From Cladophialophora immunda (lineage: Eukaryota; Ascomycota; Eurotiomycetes; Chaetothyriales; Herpotrichiellaceae): a stretch of 64,000 nt of DNA. Positions 30,134 through 39,613 of this stretch are shown here, piece after piece. Below the pieces are notes generated by a model. It did no database searches and had not been told where the DNA came from. It worked only from the letters and a program-made list of their open reading frames with translations. The first letter of the stretch is position 1; each line of letters starts with the position of its first letter. The DNA lies in contig NW_015622543.1 in the NCBI RefSeq assembly GCF_000835495.1, forward strand, positions 5,320,619 to 5,384,618, written 5' to 3'. The position numbers were made by a program, and so were the translations under genes.

Positions 30134-32415
30134 ATGTCTGAACATGCGACTCTGCAAGACTACTTCTCGTACACTGGCAAGGGGAATATTGACCTCACGG
30201 TCCTGGCGCTGTTTAGCTCGTTCCTGGGGCTACTAACTCATCTGTACTGCCAACGATTCGAACCGACAGCGTTGTGAGATCATTTCTCAAGGGCCCCAAA
30301 GGTCTGGCGATATGCTGATGTTTGATCAGAGGATTTCTTTCCTTCGTCTCATTCCTCGATGTTCTGGCATTGGCATACTTCGCCTGGACAGGAGTTCGAA
30401 CAGAGACCACCGTATGGCTCATTACTGCCGCTAATGCCTCCTTTTGGTCGAGTCTTTGGTATTTGTGGCCACCAAGCTCTTTCTGGAGGCCGTGGCTCAG
30501 TGAGCTGACGAAGTTCAGCCTTTCGATTGCCACGTATCGACTGCTGCTCAGCCCGCTCAGAAGATTCCCGGGCCCCATCTGGGCGCGACTCACAAAAGCC
30601 GCTGCGGTCTACGAAGCGTTCAACGGATACACCCACTTGTGGCTAGAGGACCTTCACGAAAAGGTTGAGACTTCCACACTGACGGCGTGAAAAATCGAGA
30701 TCGATATTTCTGACGTGTGGTCTAGTATGGAGACGTTGTCCGTGTAGGGCCGAACGAGCTGTCGTACCGCTCCGTTGAGTCCCTTCCCGAAATCCATGGG
30801 GCACGATCAGCAAAGATTGCAAAGGGTCCGTGGTATGATGGCATACCCGACCAACCAGCCGATTCCATGGCCAGCGTAAGAGATCTTGCGGAACACAAGC
30901 TCCGGCGTCGCATCTGGGACAGAGGATTCAGTCCAAAGGCCTTGTTGGGCTACGAAGCACGAATCTTGCAGCATGTTAACGTCATGTCGAAGCAAATACG
31001 CGCTCGAACTGGCCGTAAGCATGTCCTGATAGATGGCGCTCCGATTTAGAGAACCGTTGTGTCTAACAGGGGCTCGCAGAGGTCCTCAATTTCAGTGACT
31101 GGTGTGACTTCTTCGCCTTTGATGTCATGGGGGACCTTGGCTTCGGCGAAGATTTCGGGATGCTCCTAGAAGGTGAGTCGCCTGTAAAGACTATGTACCC
31201 GGACAAAGCATGGCTCAGGGTGGAACTTGTAGCGAAACCACACCCCTACATGGTATTCATGCATCACGCGCTGCGCATGCTCTCGATCTTCTCGCATATC
31301 CCATGGTTCAAACAACTCAGTAAGGCGCAGTTGACAGCGCTTTCGTTCCAAAGATGCTTACAGAGTCACAAGTTCCATATCTTCCCATGGACGCCCAGGC
31401 CAAAAGAGATAGTCAGACCTTTTTCAAGATCAGCGATGAAAGATTCCAGCACCGCAGGGAGAAGGGAACTGACCGCGACGACATTTTCAGCTACCTGCTC
31501 TCGGGGAATGAGGGACAAAGGTAGTCGCATCGTTTTATATGGTGTGAAAAGGACTCTGACTCTGAAGCAGGCAATTGACCGATGCGCAGCTTGCGTCTGA
31601 TGCCGCTGTCATTATTGTGGGAGGGTCTGATACTACTTCTGTTTGCTTGACGTAAATCTTACCCCCATCCGCCTTGGAATTACTGCCAACCAGTTGTTCT
31701 CCAGATTCCTATTCTACTATCTCTGCAAGAACCCACATACTCTGCAGACGCTTCAAGAAGAGGTAGATGCTCTCTGGGATGGAGTCAAGCCTCAAAATGG
31801 CGCACTTTGGGGTGAGCTGATCTCCGGGACGACGTGTTCTGTGTCGTTTGCTGAGAATTCGCCAGCAGCGCAAGCAAAATACTTGAATGGTGTTATCAAC
31901 GAGTCCCTTAGACTCTACCCACCGGGACCAAACGGTATGCAGAGAACAACTCCGAAAGGCGGTTGTTTTATCGATGGACAATATCTTCCAGAGGGAACTC
32001 AGGTGTGTTATATTCACCCTTCTCAACGCGTGTCTTTTTTTGATTACCCCCGAAAACTGACTCCCCGGCCCTTGTACAGCTGAGTGTACATGGATGGAGC
32101 ATGCACCGAGATCCAAGGTACTTCTCACATGCCACCGAATTTATCCCAGAACGTTGGGTCGACGAGGAGAGGCCCGCCGACTACCATCACGATACGCGTG
32201 CGTTCATCCCGTTCAACCTGGGCCAATATGCCTGCATCGGAAAAGGACTTGCACTCCTTGAGATGCGGCTCGTCGTGGCCGAACTGGTAAAGAGATTCGA
32301 CATTACCCTTGACGACTCGCACGACGAGAAAGCCTTTCAGCAAGCTGTGCGGTCTAATCTCTCACTCCTTAAAGGCCGACTTCCTCTTATCTTCACGGAG
32401 CGCATGACGCAGTGA
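30134..32415 (+). CDS. Cytochrome P450 monooxygenase (P450-3)
   Basis: Nine exons (30134-30273, 30330-30663, 30726-31014, 31080-31172, 31233-31319, 31364-31520, 31571-31651, 31705-32002, 32080-32415) join to 604 residues. The first 130 residues hold several hydrophobic segments, longer than the usual single anchor, as seen in some fungal P450 families. Motifs: RRFPGPIWAR hinge, WxxxR helix RRRIWDRGF, I-helix IIVGGSDTTS, K-helix ESLRLYP, FIPERW and heme motif FNLGQYACIG with Cys545. All eight introns are GT..AG and close the frame. It is not a close relative of P450-1/P450-2. It resembles fungal secondary-metabolism P450s in general style; the substrate is unknown. It is convergent with the LEH-like gene 277 bp downstream. 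Confidence 0.9.
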
Positions 32416-32692
32416 TCCAAACGGGGGATGAGATGAAAAAAAAAAAGGAACTCTGATGGTCGCGATATCGACTCCAAGGTCAACTACGGTCGGGGGATGC
32501 CTTTAGTCCTCATCGCCAGCAGGGCTTTGCCTCGTTGGATACACAAGGCTATACGTTCATGGGTAGCATGCAATAAATGGATTGCCTCCAGTTCCTACGT
32601 CAATTTGCCAGTGCAAGCTACAATAGAGTGTGACTTCGACCCCATGTTCCCAGGTATGACTTCTCATCTCCAGGCGGCCAATGAACAAACCC

Positions 32693-33169
32693 TTACGCTC
32701 CCGTTTGAGCAGCGTCCATTTCCGTGGGATCGAAATAGTCCTTCCACACCGTGAATTTCCCCCGCTCATTGACTTCGCCGACGCCGACGACCGGCAATGA
32801 CATCTTGCGTCCGAGAAAGACAAAGGTCTCCTCTCTCTCAACCAGGACCGTATTCCCAGTCACGGCCAGGCTTTTGACCGTGACCCTGAAATCTTCGAGT
32901 ACCCCGGCGAGGCTGGTGAAATCTCGGCGCTGCGCCTCATGCTCGACGGATGGGGGCTTGCGCATTCCCCAGATATAGAACTCCGCGTCTGGAGCGAGAT
33001 GCTCGAGTATCGAGTCTGGCAGGTGCGAAGCCGCGTGTTCGAAAGCGTGGCATAGCTGCCGTGCTCGGTCCTCGATATCGGCAGGATGCATGGGACCAAA
33101 AGCTGTACAAAACATCGTCAGCATCGCATTCTGTATGAATTGGTACTGCATCTGATTGCCTCGTGTCAA
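32693..33169 (-). CDS. Limonene-1,2-epoxide hydrolase / SnoaL-like protein
   Basis: Single-exon 158 residues. The C-terminal part (EREETFVFLGRKMSLPVVGV, then KFTVWKDYFDPTEM) follows the limonene-epoxide-hydrolase-like fold, where an Arg and two Asp form the active site (R-x-D and W-R-D-Y-F-D in studied members). Here the Arg is kept, the first Asp position reads Glu (REE) and the second motif reads WKDYFD. It may still be an epoxide hydrolase, or a related isomerase/cyclase or binding protein. A small soluble protein next to P450-3 would fit opening an epoxide made by that P450; this is inference. Met at residue 7 (MQYQF) is an alternative start. Confidence 0.7.
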   Translation of the reverse strand: MTRGNQMQYQFIQNAMLTMFCTAFGPMHPADIEDRARQLCHAFEHAASHLPDSILEHLAPDAEFYIWGMRKPPSVEHEAQRRDFTSLAGVLEDFRVTVKSLAVTGNTVLVEREETFVFLGRKMSLPVVGVGEVNERGKFTVWKDYFDPTEMDAAQTGA

Positions 33170-34052
33170 TGAAAAGCGCGATTCTCACACGATGAGACTA
33201 CGAAGCGCTTTCCGAGCACTTATACTTCTGCAGCAAAATTCAGGACGATAGGACTCGTGTGTGACGCTATTTATGTGAAGGGGCATGGAACCCTCGATGT
33301 GCTAGAGGCAACTCCCCGGCCGGCTTTAGTCAGGCATCGTTAGTTAGAACCCGGTGCCGAAACGCAGTCAGCGTTTTCTTCGTCAAGGCGGGACGATGAA
33401 TTCCAATTATTCCACTTCGACATGGTTGCTGGCTGAGATCCCCATGCCGTCCTCTGCTAGAGGGACAATGTAACAATGGTAGACCACACGCTTTTCATGC
33501 GTGTTCTTCTGCCTCCCATCGTCCGCCCTCCTCCCCGCGAAGTCAGTGCTCGTCTAGTCAGTCAGCAAGATGAAAGAGCCTTGTTCTCAGACTATATGCG
33601 TGCCTTGACCCGCAGTGAGATCTTTGCGAAAATTTCACTCCACAGCCAAGTTAGCCACATGAATTTGAACGTTCCAGCGCAGACATGAATGATATCACGT
33701 AAGTTTAATTCGTGCCAAGCGGAAGTCATAGGTTCGCTTATTCTCGAGCATTGACAACTCCAAGTCATGTTGATTCGAGCTGTGGGCCGTAGAGTCGCAA
33801 ATTCCTGGAGGCCCAAGCAAACGGCGAAAGGCTCGGCTGAGAATGTCGTCGGCATGCTGGACCTTCATCCGGAAAGATGAAGAGGTGGCCGGCGGTTGAG
33901 GCAAACTCTTGGCTCTTGGTGACATGCTCACACTACTGCCGATAGTGGGACAAGAGCACTTTTCGTAATACCAAATCCTCCCACCGGGCCGAATTGATCA
34001 AGCACTTGTTTTCCCGGTTAATTTTTGTTCCACCGTGGAAGTCCAAGCCCCA
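33170..34052. other. Intergenic between LEH-like promoter and bZIP 3' end
   Basis: No gene recognised; short ORFs on both strands without motifs. Confidence 0.45.
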
Positions 34053-35807
34053 TCATAGGCTTTCCAGCGCAATGTCGAAGACCCAGGTGGCAAGATCGTG
34101 ATATCTCTGAAGTACAGATGTGGTCATGGCCACGGGCATCGGCATCTGGCTCCGTTCCAGCGGCTTGAGGTGTGTGCCTTTGGCCGTGATGTCTGCCTGT
34201 GCATCATACAGCTCGGGATACTTTTCGAAAAACGCCGGGTCGATGCGAAACGTGGAGGCGCCGTTGTGTGCCCCAAGCAACTTGAACGCCTGGAGCGCGT
34301 ACTCGGGCGACTTGAAGAGTGACGCTGCGCTCGGGGCCGGCAGCCAGACTTGTTCATTAGCATTGAGGCCGACATCTTCAGGGAAATGCTCCAGCGCGGT
34401 GTCTCCATTCAGCCTCGAAAAAAGCGATTTGAGCTCCTGGCTCAAATTCGAATAGCCTTCCCGAGAGGGCGCGATCACCGAGACAAGATCCCATACGCCC
34501 ACGTATCCGGGCCGTGGGCTGAGGTCTTGGATCAGCTTCGACAGGTCTCCCTCGACAACGTAAGACGTCCCTATGTCGCAGATTACCTGGTCCAAATCAG
34601 GACTGTTTGAGTAGCCCAGGAGCACGCGGTCGCGGAGGGATGGAAACGGTATCCAGTCAATGATTGCGGCGTGGTAAGTTGAGAGCTGAAGACGGGTAGG
34701 TCGGTAACAAGTGGTAAGGTTGTCGTAGGTCATCTGATTGGGATTCAAGCGCCACATTATGAGTCTTGCGATATGAATATGAGCTCTGGTATAGGTATGC
34801 CAGGCCGTCATATTGGACCAGGCCATGGAGACAAACGTCGACATCATGAGCTCAGTGGCGCTTCGAAGCCTGACAACAATGTAAAGTTAATTTCCAGATG
34901 GTCAATGTCAGACATAAGAACCGTTTAACTTGCCGTTGCATACTGTGATTGAGCAGAGGTCTCGATTCGTCCCACTTCTGTTTCAAACAAGACTCGAAGA
35001 CCAGAATGTGTGCAGAAAAAAGCGAGTTCGTGCCGAATAGAATACCCTTGGGAGTGCTCAATTGAGTCCTGGGAACCACATTCCCTTCATTGAAGCTTGT
35101 GCCCATTGAAATGGTGTCAACGGGCAACCAGGAAGGACACGGCTCAGAGAGTTCGATTGAAGAGAAGACGCCGTCGTTCGGTAAGTCTATACTCGCCTTT
35201 GAAGGGTTGATGAGCATCCTGGAAAGAACTGCTTCATCGGTTGCGACCTCCGACGGCGCTCGACCTGGCTGGGATTCGTGCCCTGCTTGAGACGTGTTCA
35301 CCATGCCGCCATCCATGTGGGTTGGCAGGACTGCAGGAGCAGGCAGAGGGTTCAGTGAATTGCACATGATCTTGTCATACGCGTCACTTTCTGCGACTAT
35401 ATTTGTGTCAAGGCGAGAGCTTTCGTTGAAATGCTCGGGCTCAGCTGAGTTCCTTGCTGAACGCTGTAAAATCGACAGATATTAGTACTCGGCCCTGTCC
35501 GTAGGCCGACGGGTTGGTCGCAGTCCTGGAATAATGATCAAATCTTTCGTCTCACCTGATCGAAAAGCGCACCAGTTATAGACGTCGAGACGCCCTCCAA
35601 CGCGGCTTGAATACTTCGAAGCCTCTTGCGCGAATCGAGAAGTTGGTCACGCAGTGCATGGTTTTCGGCCTCAAGTTCACGCATCCGGGCGCTCTCTGTC
35701 TTCTGCGCATTTTGTAGGCGTTTTTCAAGCTCCATGACATACATGGCTTGTCTCTCACGGAATGCCTGTTGAGATAGTCGATTTCGGAGTTTTCTGGTCG
35801 CAGTCAT
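34053..35807 (-). CDS. bZIP transcription factor with DUF3425 domain
   Basis: Three exons (35807-35556, 35463-34934, 34869-34053) give 532 residues. The basic region RKLRNRLSQQAFRERQ has the N-x3-Q-x2-F-R fungal bZIP signature and is followed by a leucine-zipper coiled coil (VMELEKRLQNAQ onwards). The last 300 residues match the fungal DUF3425 pattern (MSTFVSMAWSNMTAWHTYTR, IDWIPFPSLRDRVL, DIGTSYVVEG). The second intron (34933-34870) is GC..AG with donor GCAAGT; only this keeps RLRSATELMM in frame. An upstream ATG at 35941 (MDGDHEVSN) could add an N-terminal basic stretch through another splice, but its donor is weak, so the start is uncertain. It is a nuclear regulator, divergent from the enoyl-reductase-like gene. 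Confidence 0.85.
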
Positions 35808-36795
35808 CCTGTCAGCCTATGACATTCATGATTACATAGCTGACCAAGTGCGAACAACCTCGACTCTGGCGCCTTTGCCCTCGCACTGGTCGATCTCCTG
35901 GCCTGCTTGCCACCATTCGAAACTTCATGGTCGCCGTCCATTCTATAATCTAGACGATGGTTGTGGAAAAGGTTGGCGTCAAAACCGGTACCTGGACAAT
36001 GAACCATGAGGATTACCAATTGACCGCTGCTCAAATGGGAGGTCGACTCCGAAAGTAGACCGAAAGGCCTTGCAGAAAATGCATGGATCTGGGGTACGCC
36101 GGGGTTACGGCCAAGGATCGTAGTTTGGAGACCCCAGTGCTGATAAGCATAGTGTATACTAGTCAACCTCGGGCTTGATGGTGTCTATCCCCTCATCCAT
36201 CCCGCCTCGGCATCGGAATTTTGGCGTCAAGGGTCGTTCTAAGGGAACGGGAATGACACCCTGAATAAAACGTTCATTACGGCGGCTTGTTCTTTCAGTC
36301 ACAGCACTTTAGCAAATCACAAATTCACCCCAGGAGCTCGCCTCGCTGAGTCTGGAGACAAAGTCCAGTTCCATGTCCCCAGCATGTTCACCACTTCCCC
36401 GCGCGCGCCGATTGGTCTGTTAGAGAGCCAGGAGGGCCTGACAGAGTAATATAGAGGGACGGCCGACTCGTGGGAGGGGGCGTTGTCGTGGCTCGAGTCA
36501 GTCTCCCTGACCTTGTGTTCCTACATCATCACGAATTATATTCTTGATAGTATAAACAATCAAAGTCTTGTGTAATTGTTGGCACATTCACCATTACCTG
36601 ACTATACTAGAAGGGAGTTCTACTCGAGTCTGCCTCCCATTACTGACGGCATTAGCCGATGCTCCCGGATTGAGATCAGTAACTTGCGTAACATCCAAGG
36701 AAAACTTCAAACGGAACCAACCTCGCACGAACTAATCCAACTTGATCTGTCGAACCTGTCGAGCAGCGGATACGCTTGGAGAATTAGCTTACTCT
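35808..36795. promoter_or_regulatory. Divergent promoter region bZIP / MDR gene
   Basis: Holds both promoters and possibly a short first exon of the bZIP gene (start at 35941). No precise element identified. Confidence 0.35.
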
Positions 36796-37920
36796 ATGCC
36801 GACCCAAAAAGCCGTTGTCCTCCAAGGGGATGGCAAAGTCGCTCTCGTCCAAGACCGCTCATCCCCCAGGATTCGTCCAGGCTACGTCCTCGTGGACGTC
36901 CGCGCAGTCGCACTCAACCCTGCGGATTGGAAGCACGTAGACTTTCTCAACGTACCCGGTATATTGTGTGGTTGCGACTATGCTGGCGTGGTGGCCGACC
37001 TCGGACAGGGTTACGACAAGCCCTGGAAAAGAGGAGACCGCATTTGCGGTTTCGTGCTCGGAGCCAACAAGCTCGAGAAAGAAGATGGGACGTTCGCGGA
37101 GAGGATTGTGGCTAAAGCTGACATCCAGATGAAGATCCCCGACAGCATGACTTTCGAAAATGCGGCGACGCTCGGGGTCGCGTTTATCACCTGTGGCCAG
37201 GGCTTGTATCAGAGTCTAGGTCTCAGCTTACCCAATCAGCCCATCAAGTCCAAGGAACCTATCTTGATCTATGGCGGAAGCTCCGCTATGGGAACATTTG
37301 GTATCCAGTTTGCAAAGTTGTAGGTTGTCTCCCCGGCAGGCAGCTAGTTGTACAACTCTGCTGCTGCTGCTGCTCAACCTTGAATTGCTGACGTCGATGT
37401 TGACGCCCGTTTCAGATCAGGGTATACAGTCCTAGCAACCAGCTCCCCGCGCAACTTCGATCTCCTCAAGTCAATGGGCGCAGATGCGGTATTCGATTAT
37501 CGAGATTCCGATTGCGCGGCAAAGATCAGACAACGCGCCAATGACAACCTCAAACTGGTGTGGGATTGCATCTCAGAGAAAAGCTCGGCCAAGATCTGCA
37601 CCGATGCCCTAGCTTCCGGGGGTGTTTATGGCACGATATTACAGGTCGACTCGCCGAGAGATGACATTCAAGTCAAGTACACGCTTGGGTACACGTGCGT
37701 AGGCGAGCCGGTCGATAAGGGTTTCTTCAAACAGGACGACACCACGGCGGATTTTGAATTTATGAAGAAGTTCATCCCCATCGCCGAATCGCTATTGCAT
37801 CAAGGCAAGCTGAAGCCACATCCAGTGCGACTTGGAAATGGACTTGAAAACGTCATAGACGGGATGGACATGCTGCGACAGGGGAAAGTGAGCGGGGAGA
37901 AGTTGGTATATAAGCTCTAA
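36796..37920 (+). CDS. Medium-chain dehydrogenase/reductase, trans-enoyl-reductase-like
   Basis: Two exons (36796-37319, 37416-37920) give 342 residues. Features: GroES-like N-terminus (VRAVALNPADWKHVD, CGCDYAGVV), no structural-zinc cysteine cluster, and a Rossmann motif IYGGSSAMGTFGIQFAKL, then ATSSPRNFDLLKSMGADAVFDY and the C-terminal GKVSGEKLVYKL. This is the zinc-independent quinone-oxidoreductase-type family that includes ToxD-like proteins and stand-alone trans-enoyl reductases working with reducing polyketide synthases. No PKS is in the window, so a role as enone or quinone reductase using NADPH is equally likely. The 96-nt intron contains a (CTG)5 run at 37358-37372. The chosen start fits family N-termini (MPTQKAVVLQG). 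Confidence 0.9.
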
Positions 37921-38540
37921 AGGCCAGGGATCATTCCCAGAGGCAAAGGCGGCTCGTGCTTTGAGATCCTGGCCGGCTTGGTGCGAGATGTTCCACCGTG
38001 TAGAAAGCATGCCCATGCGTGGATGCAGATGGAAATGTGACGACAGGATCAACCATCAGCGAGGGCGGTAAGATTTACAATGAAGTTGTCGAAACACTGA
38101 AACCCGGATGGGGGACTGTGAGATGACACAATGAGAAGATACTTTGCTGTGATTAGATGTGTTTGCTCGGGCAGAGGTCCTACGTGGCCAAATATATTGT
38201 CGCAAGCGTGAATTCAGTTAGCATGTTGGCATTCGCAACGAGCAAGTTTTGAAAAACTGAATCCTTGTATTGGCCGATGGGTCATGGAGGCATTGTGAGG
38301 GACTATGAGCATCATATCTGTCTTCAATTGTAAGAAGGCTACCCCGGGACATAACCTGCAATATGACATGGTGTCTCACGGTCTCACCAACTAGGAGTCA
38401 GGCTGATACAGGACAGCCAACATGACATGGCTCGAAAGAGAAAAGAAAACTAGTCAAGGTTCAATCATAATTCGCAGAGAGCCTCTTCCCCTTCACAACC
38501 CTGGGCATTGGCTAGCTGATCGAATTGTACCGCCTGTACC
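37921..38540. other. Convergent intergenic region
   Basis: Between the 3' ends of the MDR and VOC genes; nothing recognised. Confidence 0.5.
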
Positions 38541-39080
38541 TCACTTGAGCTGTGACGCATCCCGAACAGGATCACTACCATCCCAGCCAACCGACGCCGC
38601 ATGTATCTTGGCCGCAATGTCCCTGAGGCCGGTTTCCAGGGCTGAATCCGCGATTTCGATGGTCGTGCCTCGAGTCTCAGCAGCGTCGAAGTAGCAAAAC
38701 CGAGGCCCTCCTTCAATCTGACCAGTGCAATCGGGACGCAACCCCAGGTCCCCCAGCCGGCGGAGATGATCGTCAAAGTTGTCCGACCACACCGAAATGT
38801 GGTGCAACCCGGGTCCCTTGCTCCTGAGAAAGTCTCGATAGGGCGATGGTGTATCGTCCTTGGGCTGGATCAACTCAATCTGGACGTCTCCAAAGTTGGC
38901 TAAGGCGATGTCGAGTACGGGTTTCACGGTACTTCCACGGTAGCTGAACTCGCCCAGTGCGATGCTGGGGAGAAGAAAGAATGGGCCGACGCCCATTTTT
39001 TCAGTCCAGTACTCGATGGCTTTCTCAAGGTCGTCCACGATGTACCCATTTTGACGGTAGGTTCCGAACAATCGACTCAT
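38541..39080 (-). CDS. VOC/glyoxalase superfamily protein
   Basis: Single-exon 179 residues with two beta-alpha-beta-beta-beta modules. Signs: NGYIVDDLEKAIEYWTEKMG at the first strand and helix, GPGLHHISVW with the metal-type His, and GTTIEIAD with a Glu near the end of the second module. It resembles methylmalonyl-CoA epimerase/glyoxalase-4-like proteins. Possible roles are epimerisation, lactone or ring opening, or resistance by binding; the sequence does not decide. It lies beside the MDR and bZIP genes, so it may belong to the same small group as P450-3. Confidence 0.85.
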   Translation of the reverse strand: MSRLFGTYRQNGYIVDDLEKAIEYWTEKMGVGPFFLLPSIALGEFSYRGSTVKPVLDIALANFGDVQIELIQPKDDTPSPYRDFLRSKGPGLHHISVWSDNFDDHLRRLGDLGLRPDCTGQIEGGPRFCYFDAAETRGTTIEIADSALETGLRDIAAKIHAASVGWDGSDPVRDASQLK

Positions 39081-39613
39081 TGTGCGGTTTCACCCAGACG
39101 CGGATGTGTTGATGATAAAAATCGGAAGACCAAGGGCAAGAGTATATCTTCGTTTCAGTTTGGTGTCATATCCGGCTGAAAACCTGGAGGTGCTGTGCTC
39201 AAGACTGCCAGTTGATATAGTCCGCCGGGGACCCTGGCTCGTGGATGGCCGTGACGGAGCAATGACGGTCGATTCGACCGGCTTAGGCCTCGGAAGCCGG
39301 TTGCAAGTCACTACCCGCTGCACTCGGCTCAGTCGAGTGATTGGTTTGCGGGGGGCCGTAATATACTTTCACAGCTTCTTGGTGGATTTACGCTTGATCT
39401 GGTATATGAGGAAATGAACAGAGGTCAACATCCTTTGTGCAGCTCGGCGGTGCAGACATCAACATGCCCAGCGACAGTCGGATCATGTTCAACAACGACT
39501 CGTGTCGACGTCCCGATCGCTGATGTGGGCGAGGGGAAAGGCTGATCCCCTTTACCAGGCGGGCACGGATGGCCACTGTGTGAACATATTGTAACAGAGT
39601 GGACCAGAATACT
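39081..39613. other. Intergenic between VOC promoter and 731-residue gene 3' end
   Basis: Nothing recognised. Confidence 0.45.

Noticed and set aside
7027..39080. PKS, NRPS, terpene synthase or prenyltransferase backbone gene
   Set aside because: No frame shows the large multidomain layout or motifs of these enzymes anywhere in the window.
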